A stretch of DNA of 64,000 nucleotides from Lutraria lutraria (GCA_964023205.1 OZ026843.1:8665029-8729028), one strand, 5' to 3'. Counted from the first letter of the stretch, positions 25,450-39,198 are shown. The notes: generated by a model from the letters alone, not told the origin. Translations and numbers: made by a program.

Positions 25450-25705
25450 CGCGCCCCGTGGTCGAGTGTTTAATGTCGCTGTCTTCAAATCACTGTAGCC
25501 TTTCACTGATGGGGGGTCTTCGTGGGTTCGAGCCCAGCTACCGACCATGTCTCTTTATGTGGGAAAGTAGGCAGTTGCTTACGGAGGATGGAAGTAGTCT
25601 ATTACTGGTTCTTCCTTGGAACGATGGTTAGGTGAACTGTTCGCCTCATATGACTCTGACTGTTGAAAAGGGGCGTAAAACTCAAACAAACAAACAAACA
25701 AACAA
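25450..25705 (+). mobile_element. tRNA-derived SINE
   Basis: An RNA polymerase III promoter is visible: A-box-like TGGTCGAGTGTT at 25459-25470 and B box GGTTCGAGCCC at 25525-25535. A tRNA-unrelated body follows, then a (CAAA)n tail at 25683-25705. The flanks GTGGAGATGGGA and GTGGGGACGGGG (9 of 12 identical, all differences transitions) look like an aged target-site duplication. The B box belongs to this element and not to a functional tRNA: A-to-B spacing is too long and no cloverleaf can be drawn. Confidence 0.85.
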
Positions 25706-25740
25706 GTGGGGACGGGGAAATCGAAAAAGCATGTGATATG
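25706..25740 (+). repeat. Interspersed repeat R1, 3' part after the SINE
   Basis: GGACGGGGAAATCGAAAAAGC continues the R1 sequence GATGGGG..CACTGAAAAAGC interrupted at 25449. Confidence 0.6.
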
Positions 25741-27646
25741 CTTCAAGGTATCAGAATGTGTCTCAACGTGTCGGGTTGTGCCTCAGTCTGCGAGGTACAT
25801 ATAGAACACGCCTTGTTTTTGCAGAATCCAAAATAGCTTCTGGAAATAATTTATTTTGTCGGCTATAAACGTTTCAAGTGGAATGTCTTTATTTCATTAC
25901 TGCACCTGCTCAGTTTAATATTCATCAAAACTTCCTCACTTTGGAAATAACCCCAATTAAGAAATACACCCTACGAATTTGGACTATACAGAAAAAAACA
26001 ATAAAATAAAAAAGAATAAAATAAAGAACGCTTATTTCGGAATACCTCTACAGTTATGCTGCCTTTATATATAGTACGTAAGTTCGATATAATTATGTTT
26101 TCTGTTTATAAATCTCTCCCAACATGTGCTATTTTAGGTTAATATTTCATGGAATAATTAAAAACAAAATAGATCTAATGTTTGTAGTATTTTACATAAT
26201 TCTGTACGAGTCTGATGAAAATAACAAATGTTCTGAATCCATAATATTTTTATGATTATTATGTTCATCGAAAGCTTGCTATAAATATTTCAATGTACTT
26301 ATCTTATTCTTACACTGAAAATTTTGAAGTGCATGATCATTTTACTCCTCTTTAATGTTATATCCTATAATTACAAAATATATTATTATGTTCCAATAAG
26401 ATTTTTAAAAAAACATTTAAATGAATAATATACTCGTGTATAACTTATTGTGTATTTTTGCGACATTTAAGACAAACATGATTTTTAACGAGTCTTCATC
26501 CTTAACTTAGCCTATACTTACATTATCTGCTCTGAATGTTTCGTTAAATCAGTTTTAAAAAAGTCACAGGTTACAAATAATTAAGTTAAATTCAATGTAA
26601 AAATGAAAACTTCGGTTTACACCAAATTACGCAATAATCGGAAAACTTTTGTTATTATTATATTTTCAAACCTCATTATAATATCTAATTCCATATCATT
26701 TAATAAAAAAGACAGCAAAATTTGACGAATGATGACAATTTATGTAAAATAACTAGATAATTCAACCGTTTCTTGTTGGACTATTTAACGCGTGTACGGT
26801 ATAATTTACACATACACACATCTTCGCTCAGTGGTATTATAGACGCGATATTTCGATACCATTTTACCGGTAGTTTCATTATACGATTGAGTTTCGACGA
26901 GACAACATACATATAATAATTCATTTCAATAGTAAAGGTTTAAATATTTGACTATAAAACAAACGCACGAACAAAATCGTTTTGAAACGGAATGTTAAAT
27001 TTCGAGAATATTTGTTTTAAAAATCTGTCTACTTTGAAGAAGTTTTAACGAAATCATTTTCGTTTTTATTTTGTTGATATATCTAGTTCGAATAATCTAG
27101 ATTGAAGCGGATATTGGAGTAGTAATATAGAAATTACGTGATAGTAAAAATATTGTGAATTCTAAATGAGAATTAAATGTGGATTAAGCCGTCAATGGAT
27201 GTTTGATAGTGTTTTGTGTATTTTAAAATACTCGGACGTACGGTCCAGTATCTGTGGGAAATAAATCTTGTCTTTGGACAGGTGCTGTAGTATTTTGACT
27301 TGTAAAAATCTACTTGTGACAAATTTTGATGTATAGCTAGTTGCATCGCATAAACAATGACATAGCGCGCATCCCAGCAGACGTCAATAACAAGATACAG
27401 TGATTTCCGTGAAAATGTCGGAATGTAAAGTTGAACATTTCACATGGATTTATCTGTTTTAAATTGAATGATTATTTTTGATAAAATTGAAAGTAACAAA
27501 CATGGTCGGGTGACGTGGAGAATAAAGTGGTTTTGATAAGATTTTTTATGAGTATACGTATGTATGTATTTTTATAATAATACATACAATTAAAACTTTA
27601 AAACTTAAAATATTATTAGGATAATTCACGGATTTATTCACAAAAA
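25741..27646. other. AT-rich flank upstream of the 27.65-kb exon
   Basis: No repeat or exon recognised. If the signal-peptide exon is real, its promoter and 5' UTR should lie at the right end of this interval. An in-frame TAG at 27617-27619 bounds the reading frame. Confidence 0.4.
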
Positions 27647-27694
27647 ATGAAGTTTTATGGACTTTTGGCCGTTTTATTGGCTTTATTTCTACAG
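27647..27694 (+). CDS. Candidate first coding exon: secretory signal peptide
   Basis: ATG at 27647 opens a 16-codon exon, MKFYGLLAVLLALFLQ, that ends exactly at CAG|GTAAGT, a near-perfect 5' splice site, in phase 0. The peptide has the layout of a signal sequence: one basic residue, a hydrophobic Leu/Ala/Val core, then a polar residue. An in-frame TAG lies 30 nt upstream and the start context is A-rich with A at -3. The downstream exons are not settled. Two phase-compatible possibilities are a segment from 29132 (acceptor TTGTTATACAG, 16 codons to TGA) and one from 38698 (23 codons to TAA). The mature product is therefore unknown. Short hydrophobic frames do occur by chance in AT-rich DNA. 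Confidence 0.4.
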
Positions 27695-30600
27695 GTAAGT
27701 GCTGAATATTTTTATTTGCCAGCATTATTTTATCATCATACTTTTATTCTGTATGTTTCCTAGCAACGACGTTAGAATTTATAACATTTCTAAACGGCGT
27801 GTGTTATAAATTGTTCATGTGACATAAATAGTTGAATATTTAAAACACGCCAGAACGACATATTTGTAACCACGACATGAACGACATATCTCTGATCTTA
27901 TTAATGTCATTAACAAATGCCATGATTAATTATGATGCATTTGCATAATCTAATTAAGAAATAATTGACAAAGCGTCATAATGTATTTCGGAAGTAGGTA
28001 AAGTAATTTTCTCGAGTTTTTGTTTTGGTAAACAACGTAATCATAATGACAGTAATTGTTTGCTCTCTATGTCCCGAAAATCTGAAATAATGAGTATACC
28101 ATACTAAGTGCTTAGAAAAAATAGATTAACCATGACACGTTTCAAAACAATTTTCTCCAAAGTGTGACCCTGTCATTACAATCAGCATTTTACCAAAGTT
28201 CAGAACTGTGGTTTTTTTACAGAAATATGGAAAGATTCACGAAATGGCAAACATCTTGTCCGCTGTCCATATTAATACACAACAAAGATTTTTATGGGGA
28301 AAATGACACTGCTATCGAAAATTTGTCATAATGTCATTTATCACTTTTATTCTGACACAATACACACAAATTTGATGTGTAATTCCAAAAATTTCATTTC
28401 GGGTATTCGGTTTAAGTTTTTCAGTCAATTTTTGTTTTATTTAAATTCGTTTTTTTACTCCAGTAAAAATCCCGCTACCAAAATATGTTAAAGTTAGGCA
28501 ATTAAATTTTACCGGAGAAGGTAAAAAAGATAGGCGACCTTGTAAACTCTTCCATTTTCATTTGTTCTCCTTTACATGGTCTTTAATATACTCCCGTACA
28601 ATTTCATGCCCTATCATCGTGGTTGGTCCCTATATTATCAAATGAAACACTTCATACTGTCAGGCACATCATGTTTTTCATAGCTTAACACTTCAATACG
28701 GTTAGATTTATGTGATTAAAACGTTTACTTGCATATATATTAAGTTATCTTGGCTGTGAGCTTATAAAATTGCTGTCTCTCCCCCTCAGCGGATAAAACG
28801 GTTAATTAAAATACTTGTAATTCACAAAAACTTCCCATTTGCACACATAATGTACCGCATTGTTTACATTGAAATTGTTAAAGTGGTAACGTAAAGTGCC
28901 TTACATCCCCGAATGTGTTGAAAACTGGCTCTTAATCTATTTAGTTTGGTTTTTATTTTGTAGTTAAATACTTGTACAGACCAGCTAACTAAGCTTTATA
29001 TGGTCATTTCTTCCAAATCACCGCAATTTGATGAAACTGTCTTAAGTTTATTTATACTTTACATTTAAAAGAATGAGGTGTTTATAACTTCTTTCTAGTT
29101 CTGTTTTGAATATATTGTAATTTGTTATACAGGCTCCTTCCGGCTGTTCGCACACAACAGGTGTTCGCAAGATTATCACATGACCAGTTTTAGATCTTTA
29201 TGTCCGAAGCAAGAAGTGAATTTGAACACTAATTTAAAAATAAAGTTTTTGTCATAGGTCAGTTTGTGAACAAACTTGTTTTTTTTTGTAAACGCATTAA
29301 CCTAACGGGATATGAATCTGTTCATTTTATACAAATAGATAACAAGATATGTCAAAATACTTCAAAAATAGATACAATAACGTAATCACGATAACAATAA
29401 TCAGAGAATTACACGTCAGTTGAATTCATCATTCATGAAAACAACTTACACAGCCCTCTTAAATATTGTATGTCAATGTAAAGAAATAATCGATAATCGA
29501 AATCCATTGTAATGAAATATCGGTATGATTAATTCGTTACCTGTTATTTAATTCATTTAAGTTAGAAGGCTGGTATCGGCGACAATCAGGTTCGTGGTGA
29601 GAAATCTAACTTTTTATGACCAATATTCGATTTTTACGTTAAACACATTAATTATTTCTCGTGCTATGTTCATCGTAATGATTTTTAAGCAGATAAACTT
29701 GCTTCAATTTAAATGGTTCTCAAGTCATCTTCCGATTTTTTTTCTGAAATATTTCTGTATACGAATATACATTAAAAGTATGACTTGTTTGATTTTCCGA
29801 TTGTTCATGCTTAAAGACGCATGTGGTAACACCATACTGCACCTTTTGGTGACAGAGCGAAAACAAACCATCGCATCTCAGATCAACAACTTCAAACGAT
29901 CCAAGATTTAGTTTTAAATATTTATATATTCCCCAATCTCATTAGCTACTGCGTTGATTTTAGACAGATAAAATATGTTTTAGCGAAAACTACTGATCCG
30001 CTTTATTCCATGCACCTTCAGCTGCATGTCATTAAATCATCATTATTTTTGTACAAACTGATCGTTATGTGTGTGTTTAGGGTTTTGTTTATCTATTGAA
30101 GATATTCGTCACTTTTAAAAAGTATACGAGTATGCATATAAAATGTATCGAACAGTGTTACGCGACCAGTCAAATATTGAATTCCATCAAAGTTTATACC
30201 ATTTTCATTGACTTCAACAGCGACACCACCACTTCCATCTTCCCATCATTATCATATCACCACTTAAATCTTCATTTAAGTTGACATATACATCCACCGC
30301 CGCTACAAAGTTAATTATATTCAACATCAGCTTCGGTAGCATGGGCGTCAGCAACATCAGTATCATGATCATTAACAAAACCGCTACCACCACCTTGATC
30401 ATTACAGTAAACTCTTCATCATTGCTATCAACGTTATATGATAAAGTAGGCTTCCAGTTCGTTACGGTTCTCACTCAAGTGTTACATGTTCGTCATATCA
30501 GTAACGTTGTAGCTCTATCTAAATATGTGTCAACCATATCCCAACATTAGCACAATCTCTAGATGCTGTCTTCAACTTCTTCATCATTATCATCATCTAC

Positions 30601-32882
30601 AAAGTCATCATGTTCATGTACAGTATCAACACATGTGTCATCTAATCTCACAACATTACCAGCAGAGACGGCAACATTCTTCTCCTTTTCATTCTCAAAT
30701 TCCTTTCAACTTAATTTCAGACTCCAAACCATATGTATTTAAATATAAGAATTATAAACATCCAGGCCTTGGTTTATATTCGCTGTAACTATTATTCCGA
30801 GCATTCGTTTAATTTAGTTTGGATGTTAAAAATTGCTTGTGACACGGCAAAGCCTTTTTGATATGATAATTTACGAAGGATTAGATCGCTCAAAATGCAT
30901 GAAAATATACTGCACTTTTATACAAATCTTCAGAAATAGCTTCATGCGTATGAATTTCATGTACTCGATATAGTTTAATGTTGTCTAATATATTGATAGA
31001 ACGATGTTAAAATTCGCCGTCGCGGAGGTTTAAATCTGATCAGAATGCATCCACGTAAATCTTGCACTTCAAACAGTTTTACATATTTTACGTTTTACAT
31101 ATTTTACCAATGCAAGGTATAGAGTTTCAAGAAGACTAAATCCACATTAAATGTTCATAAATCTACTTATACTTCGCCAACACAGACTCCGTGCTTAATT
31201 ATGCTTTACAAAAAACTAAACCAACATTAGTTTAGCATACCTTACAAAATAAACGTTTGAGTATCGCGGTATGAGCGGTAAACATAGGCTGTTAAAACTA
31301 GCTCGCCATGCAATAAAAGAAGAAGTTAAAACTAATAAAATTATACAAAATGTATACATACGTTTTTGGTATATAAAGTAAATAAAGGTTTATGATAAAC
31401 TATAATACATTAATGAAAACAGAGTTCTCTCTAGATACCAACAGTTGATGGTACAAAATGAGTAAAAATGCCATTTTAAGAGTCAAGTGAATTCCCTGGA
31501 AAACAATGATAGGAGGATCACGGTCAGATAAAAGTTATAACCCATATATACCCCATGTACAGTGATGACGTTCGTCAGGTTGGTGGCTAACTAAGTAAAC
31601 TAGGAAAAAAATGTCTCCATATTTCCAATTTCGGGCTTCCAAAGGCTCAGGTGTCAGAAATCTTGACTGTAAAATGAAAAGTCATTAAATAAATAGAACT
31701 TGTTTGTCAAGCATTACCTTTTTAAACGGAAACTTTATTATACACTATCGTCCAAACTACAAGAATTCGCAAAACTAATGATTGAAATGTGTATATTAGG
31801 TCTATTAAAACAAAAAAAATCTAGATTTGACGGTGTTGTTGCTACTTTGGTCTGGACTAATACAAACTGTTCAATATCTGACAGTCACGAATGTTTTCGA
31901 CTGAAACCAATTTGCTGATGAAGAACAACGGACACCTTGTTAATGAATTATCAAATAAACAACAAATAATAATGGCATTCTATTTCGTTTTATGCTGAAA
32001 ACTGAAAGCCTTAATTTCAGGAAAATAATTATTTCGGCTGATTCGTAGTTTTAACTACAAAACTTTTATTGTCATTTTCGATGTCATTAAATGTACCTCT
32101 TTAGCACTTTGTGGATTTTTTGCTCGTTATTAAATCTCCGAAAATTCTCGTAGAGTAATTGAACACTTCGAGCAATAAACCGAATAACAGAAAGAGCGCT
32201 AATATTGACAAATTATTACGCAAAGGACGGTTCAACGATTCATTATTCCCCATTTTTTATTAACTATAGCTGAATTTATTGTCTTCAATTCATTGAAATC
32301 ACTCAAAAGATTTCCCAAGACGATTAAATAATCTTTTTGTACATACAGTCTAATTTTTGTAAAACCAAATAAAAGTCGAATAACACGTTCGGAGACAGGT
32401 ATTCAAATATCTACTCAAATAATTCAAATATAACACACAATATTTCGCAATATTTGCTTCTCACAATAACATGAACTCAATGCCATTGTAATGCCTACCT
32501 ATTAAATTTACAAGCCAAATAAAGCGGCGACGCAGAAAATGGTTATTAAGCCCATTGTGTCATTTTCTATGAATTTGATCCATATTTTTTCGCTGTCTTC
32601 AAATTTTGTTTTTATAACTTGTTTACTGAGCTAATTATCACAAAAGGAAATATGAAAATATCTTCTTGTTGATGTCCTGATTTATCATGTAAAAACGTGA
32701 TCATTCTATAAATTTGAAATCCTTATTCCAAGAGTGGATGTTATTCAACTGGGAGTATATCACAGATCTATCATCCCCTTGTCACTAATCGTTGTTTTAC
32801 ATAGGGCATTATCATTCAAACTAATAAGATATGTCTGCCTCAAAAGTCACATTAATACTAGTTACTGCATGCCAATATAATG
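27695..32882. other. Possible intron sequence, no firm exon
   Basis: AT-rich. About 30210-30720 is a C/A-rich low-complexity tract of imperfect CAT/CAA triplets that keeps several frames open (86-89 codons at 30214-30788). A 105-codon frame at 29594-29911 contains GNTILHLLV, which resembles an ankyrin-repeat signature, but nothing else in the frame does. Confidence 0.4.
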
Positions 32883-33060
32883 TGCAGTGAAACCTGTGAT
32901 CAAAGACCATCATCGGGAAAGACATATTGTGGCCTTATTGACAGGTGATCTTTATTTGCAAGTCGGTTTGGTCAAACTAATCAATGACTGTTTTAAAAAA
33001 GGCATTTAGTTACCGGATGGCCTTTATTCGGAGGTGGTCGCTGACACAGGTTTGACTGTA
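32883..33060. mobile_element. MITE family M1, copy C
   Basis: The best-preserved copy, 178 bp. Left end TGCAGTGAAACCTGTG and right end CACAGGTTTGACTGTA are inverted repeats of each other. The interior shows the palindromic plan of the family, with GGGAAAGACATATTGTGGCC on one side and GGATGGCCTTTATTCGGAGG on the other. Confidence 0.8.
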
Positions 33061-36000
33061 TATTATATGAAGAGTCCTAATACACTTCAAGGACTTTCAC
33101 CATCTTCTATCTTGACTTTAATGTGTTACTCTTAAACTGACAGGTAGCTGTTTAGAACAAGAGTGCTCAATTGAAAGTACCAGAGACGGAATAAAGTTCT
33201 CCTACAATACAGACTTGTTGAATGATTACACATAATTGCGTTTAGTTGAGGATACTTATGTTTTCCTGAATGAAATCAGGCTGCATTGTTTGTGTGCATT
33301 TGCAAAAACCTGTTCTCTATTTGAGAGTAAAGTCTAACTGCTGCCAAAATTTCTTATTATGAGAAAATTTAGACTGACACTATATATACACCGTTTGCTT
33401 TTCCGCCGTCCAATAATCTACTAAAAAATCGCTGATTTAATCACAGGAAGTCATGCCGATTTTGCATCTAAACAATCGTTTATTGAGAAGACAAAATATC
33501 TCTGTTTGAACAATACACTGATTTTATATAAAAGTCAATCAATCTAAACCCGGGATACACCGTCAATATAATGTATGGGAATAACATTCGGAGAATAAAG
33601 AAACCTTTGTTACGACAAAGATGCTTGCATATTTTGAACACTTATCACGATTATGAAAAGTTTGACATCACGAATGTGTTGTAACAGTTTGTCGTAAAGG
33701 AAATAAAAACACGCGAAACCCTTTTTTGTTTCGACAAATGAAAATGACCGGATAAGGCAGGTTTCCGAGTACCGAAGTTTTTCTGTTATGTGGTACACTA
33801 CCGGAACATTATTCTTAAAGTGTAGAAGTTATCTATTACTCTAACGTAATTCGGGACCAACATTGTTTCTGACGAGATAGGTTCCCAGATAAGAGTGGTT
33901 CGGAGCAGAAAGATTGGAACATGTCATTACAGTCTTACACGGCCGAATTTCTCTGTTTCAACGAATGAAAAGCATTGAATCGACTTTTACAACATGATGT
34001 TATTACTTTCCTGAAGTCCATCCATGAACTCAGGTGGGCATCAAATCCACATCTGTCATATGTGGTAAGACCGTGTTTATAAATTCATGTCATTCTTAAC
34101 AATGTACAGTAATTCTACACCGTCTATCGATTAGAAAAAGGACATCTTTTAAAGATTTGATTCTATTTGAATAAAGATACCAGCCAGCATTGCATGTCTT
34201 TGCATATCAATTAGGATACTTCTATTCGTTCTGTTCAGTTCGTGTTTTGAAAATACTCTATTGAACAAGAAAATCCCCGGGTCGCCCAGGTGTTCGCGCA
34301 AAATGTAATATATCTTGTATTTCTACCTCGGAAAAGTGTCTAACTATTTCACACACACTTGTAAAAAAAGTCACACAGTTGATAATATTCGAATCAATCA
34401 GAAAAACTTTATGATATTTTAATATAGTATAATTTTGTACTGTAAACTTTTGTAGTTTTCCTTCATATAAATCCGCGCAGTCATTTCAATTTAACAAACA
34501 TTTGCCTACAGTTAACTGTTTCATAATTTTCCAACATTCAAATTATGGTCCATTAAGCCAGTAAAATGAAAATCGTCGTGAAATACGGTTGAGCTGAGAT
34601 CAGATAGTCAGTAAGTAAATCATATTCACCAGATGATTTTTATGATCGCTCAATCCCAAAATACGAATATCTAAGATTTCATTCATACTCGCCATGTCCC
34701 CCCTGTAGATTTTGCAATGTTGTTTTACGGCTGAAAAATGGTTTTCAAACGTATGATCATATCATATTAATAAACTTGACTAATATTCTAAATAAACTCA
34801 AGTCAGGCGTTAAATTTGATAAATATTAAATTAATCTTAAAGCCATGTATTTTTTATGTTAAAAAAGACGCCGGAATGTCGCGCTGTCGTCCGTATCCGC
34901 ATGCTTGTTCGTAAATCACTAACTTCTTCTATCCATTGATGATTGATTAGTGTTAAATAAAACAGGTGTCAAAAGATATATAAAGTTAACTATTCACATA
35001 TAGTTTATTACAGGTTTTCAATTATATGAATGATACTTCATTCAGATTATGTGTAATAAATATTATTTCCAGTCGCGTTGTTTCTCAGTCAGTCAGTGTG
35101 AATGAACATGGCCATTTATCAATTACTTTTCAACTCTCAATGTATTTATTTTGTTTGTACATCAATGATAACAAGTCCTTTATATACATGAACCTTTTAT
35201 CCCAGCATTATGATATAAATCACGACGTTAAAGACATTGAACCAGGAATGCGAGGCATGTGACTATGACCCAGCAGTCCTGTATATTCCACAGTTCAAAA
35301 CATCTGTCTTTGCAATCACACATTTCCGTAATTAACACCAAGTAAAGTCAATTTATTGTTGAAAATACTAATGTTCACCAAAGACAGACATAAATGTATC
35401 CAACGCCCCCCCCCCCCCACCAAAGAATCAAATTATCGATCAATCAATTAATCATCCAATTATTAATCAATCAAAATTCAATTTAAACGTGTCTTTTATA
35501 AACGCGCTCGTTAAACAGTCTTTGTTCAAAAGGCGATGAAACATAAAGTTTGTTAATGTTACCACACTAAAATAAATACCAAAAATATATACAAAATGCA
35601 TATCATTTCAAATGTTTTTTAATCATTCGTCATCGTAATGCAATTTCACTAAAGTCTTCCATACGTGAAAAGGCTATGTCGAGATCAAAACTACTTTGAA
35701 TTTTTAACTAGAAGCCTCTACCCGGAACTTAAGATTTTCTACCTTGACATTAATTGGAATAGATAACTAGTCATAATCCAATGGTTAATTTTGTCACAGG
35801 TTGTCATATTTTATACAAGTTTTATTGTAGCTAACTTGGTACAACCATTTTAATAAGTCGTCAATACAGCAATATACATTTTTGCTCTCTATATTGTTTC
35901 AAACCCGCGTACGTCACATGTGCAAAGTATGCTTCTGTCTAAATGATACTGTAGGCCTACCAAGTTATCAACTTACATGTATTATATTGAACACATTTTG

Positions 36001-38520
36001 TATCTATTTTTCTGGGAAAGCCAGTGTTTTATCGTTCTTCAGTAGAATAGTACACCATATACCCGTATGCAGTCACGTGTACAATCAGATTCATCAAGAT
36101 GCATGGATTTTTAAATCGATGTAACATAATGTGCATTGACTAATGCATTCATTTAAACAAAGTGTGATATACATGAAGTTATTAGATGAGTCAATCAGTT
36201 ACTCACTCATCCTGTTTAAATCGATTTATTCAATCTATCAACATTGCCTTACGTGTGATCGCTGATGACGTAATTTCATACATTTTCGCGATAATCATAT
36301 TTGCACTCAACAATTGCTGCTAGGCTGAATGAATATTAAAACAGAAATATCTGATGAATTAATTGGTTATTTTCGTAGAGTCGAATCATTCCGTGTTCAG
36401 TTATTTGCAGTCTTTACATAGAGAATTACATTCTTAGAAGGAGGTTGGTTCAATCAATGTAGTGCAGACGCTTGATAAAACAAACAAAAATAATGCTAAC
36501 TAGTTGCGGTATAATTTCATCTCGCGACAGACAAAAGCACTCGTGTACTTCTGGAGCACTAGGAACAAATTATACAATCATAGAATGCCTGTTCTTAAAA
36601 CCACAGGGAATATTTGAGAAATAAATGCACTTTTATTAATTATGATAACATGTAACTATGCCTAAAATCCACAATAACAATAAATACGCATGTTTGATCT
36701 TCTTTGTTGTGCTAATAAGTCGGTATAGCTTATAATTATACTTGGATTTATCCTCTTAAGAAATTAATGACTTTGAATTAGCGTTGATACCTCTTGCTGT
36801 AGATCGTAATGCATGTTAAAAGCTATACAGATCAGTTACTGCGAGACAAGTGTTGAAATAGACCCTAATATGCTTGTCCTTCAACATTTCCCGATTTATG
36901 GCACAATGTTGTTTACTTCAAACAATAAATTGTGTTAATGTTTACACGTAGCGAGTTGAAAGTCATTAACTTGGGGAACCAGACGTTCGTCCTGCAGAAT
37001 GAAAACCAGACATTTGTCAATTTATCGCGGTGCACCTGTCTAATAACTTAGCTTTTCATGTTTTACATTTTCAAATTAAAACAAAGATAGGATAAATGTG
37101 TTCCAATTAAGTATCAATTTAACATATGCTATTCAGTCACTTTCGTTCCTTCATCATTGTTTTCGGTCACTGGGTTTCTGGCACAGACAGTTTAATCCAA
37201 TAAGACGGCCGCGATAATAAAACAGTTAAAAAGCAGTTATCGTTATAGTTTTTACCATACCATTACTAAACTGGTACCCGCTCTTTGAATGGATATAACT
37301 ACGATTCTTTGAGCAATGCTTCAATTAACAGGGACTATTCCAATAATTTGCTGGTTGGAAACAAAATAGTTCCCTTTGCAGTTAAATGTACGCAAACACG
37401 GAAACAACGAAACGAAAACAATGAAACCATATACAAATCATTTGAAATCAAGCATTTTGCAAATAGTCTAAATTTGGATGGTAAATATTTTTCATTGATA
37501 CAAACAGCTTTTGTCTTTAAAATGAGATGTGCATCAATTTTGAGAAAATATGATGACAGAATATGGTCTTAAACATAGCTGCGGTACTCTCTTGCGTGTT
37601 CAGTACGCACGTGTTTATAACTATTTAGGACGTCGGCTCGTGTATTAGATTAATAATTACCAGTCGTTAAAATCATGCCATATTACAAATTTAAAGACCA
37701 GCGTACTAAATATTACGTACCATGATAATGTCACCCACAAATCGTGTTATAGTTATGAAACAAGCAATACTTTCATATCGCACCATACAAGGCATGTTAC
37801 TATATTTTGAATTATGACATTTATGTTACACGGTATATATAGACATGAACATGAACAAAAATTCCAAAATGCCATTTATGATATTTAAGCGATATTGCAA
37901 ATATCACGATGCTGTCTCTCTCGTGGTGTTTGTTGTGACAAGATCAAAGTTTGGTATTTCACGCACTTGTTTGTGTACATATTACGTAACTGTGGAACAA
38001 TATGAAATGTATGATATTGTATTAGCTAAAATTAATGAGTTTGGACCTCGCTGTTCCATCGGTTTATAAACGTTTCAGGAAATTGCGATAATTGTCTGTA
38101 AAATACGAGCTTTTTTACATACTGGGATTTCTGAAACCTTGACACGCATGAGAAGGTTCCATAATGTGACAGACCCTCAAACTTCCTCTATGATTATATC
38201 ATTGCAGTATTGAATGACATCATTTTTTATGATAAATCAATACGATTTTCGATGAATTTGATTCGCTAGTTCATAGATGCTTGCTTTCTAAATGCAATCG
38301 GATAATGAATGTCTTCGTGTCAAATCATGATTATTTTGTTCTAAACTTCATTGAAAAAATGACGTAGCTATCCACATTTAGTGATATAGAACAGGTTCTC
38401 AAGGGACACGTCAATAGATTTTTTAAACATAACGCAAAGTAAACTGAACTGCAACCCTCTTGATGTTTATCTTTTGTCAAGAGTATAAGAATTAAGAAAA
38501 TCCTGAAAAATCATCATTTA
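33061..38520. other. Gene-poor AT-rich stretch
   Basis: No supported gene. It includes a run of 13 C at 35406-35418 and chance-length frames (for example 95 codons at 37285-37572, 80 at 35882-36124). A 37-codon frame at 36938-37051 contains two near-copies of NQTFV and three N-glycosylation sequons, but has no other support. Confidence 0.45.
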
Positions 38521-38521
38521 A

Positions 38522-38801
38522 TCATTGAGGATCACGATAACGGGTAGGTATGGTGATACAGACATCTGGAGTAAAATCAAACACTACGCAGGTATTAAAG
38601 TAAGCCCCAAAAAGTCTGAGCCCAATTTTTCTGCGTGTACGTCGGAAACAGATTTTATCCTTTACTGACAAAACGGTTATGTTTAATGTTCAGGCAGGAG
38701 AGTGAACCGGCTGAATTTTATATCCCTAAGCTCCCCGTGACAGAATCTAGAGCCGTAATGGCTGGATAATTGTCGTCTGCTCTTAGTACTGACAGAATAA
38801 A
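38522..38801 (+). other. Coding-like segment with overlapping open frames
   Basis: Two plus-strand frames overlap here. One runs 38522-38668 and contains GRYGDTDIWSKIKHYAG, with donor-like CAG|GTATTA and AAA|GTAAGC inside it. The other runs to TAA at 38767-38769 and contains ESEPAEFYIPKLPVTESRAV, preceded by acceptor-like TTCAGGCAG. AATAAA follows at 38796-38801. This could be a pair of small exons, the 3' end of a gene, a frameshifted relic or chance. No family recognised. Confidence 0.2.
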
Positions 38802-39129
38802 AACAGATTTGATAAGAGAGTCGTCCTTGTTAAACAATTATGTAATAATCAATAAACTTGTGTCTGTATACTAGAATTAATCGAATAGACTCTTATCTCA
38901 AGTCTTGATTCATGTTATTGAATTATGTTTATGATACATTCAACTTTACTTGTTAAGGAGAGAAAGAATCTGAATGTTACAGTGTACAAACACAAGAAGA
39001 AATGGCTTCCCTTTACTGACCAAAAACTATAGTCAAATCTTTTAGTTAGGCAGTCTTGGAAAAATGTAAAAGAAGAACCGTCTGAACAGTTTCCAACAGG
39101 GCCTTAAATGTTTTGTCTCTGGTCACGTC
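38802..39129. other. Non-coding stretch
   Basis: Nothing recognised. Confidence 0.5.
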
Positions 39130-39136
39130 ATGCTCT

Positions 39137-39198
39137 GTTGCAACCAAACTTGTAATTAAAACCAAACTTGTAATGATTATTACAAGTTTGGTTGCAAC
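39137..39198. mobile_element. 62-bp foldback insertion
   Basis: GTTGCAACCAAACTTGTAAT opens the element and its reverse complement closes it. The left-arm core CCAAACTTGTAAT is repeated once more inside, so the element has two left arms and one right arm. ATGCTCT occurs on both sides (39130-39136 and 39200-39206), as expected for a target-site duplication of about 7-8 bp. Confidence 0.7.

Noticed and set aside
25459..25535. tRNA gene from A and B boxes
   Set aside because: Box spacing is too long, no cloverleaf forms, and the sequence continues into a SINE body with a (CAAA)n tail.
29132..29182. Definite second exon for the 27.65-kb signal peptide
   Set aside because: The phase fits and an acceptor is present, but the resulting 32-residue precursor has no recognisable peptide and a second continuation at 38698 fits equally well.
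29594..29911. Ankyrin-repeat protein, from GNTILHLLV in a 105-codon frame
   Set aside because: Only one short match; the rest of the frame is hydrophobic AT-rich noise with no second repeat.
30214..30788. Three overlapping frames of 86-89 codons
   Set aside because: They follow a C/A-rich low-complexity tract of imperfect CAT/CAA triplets.
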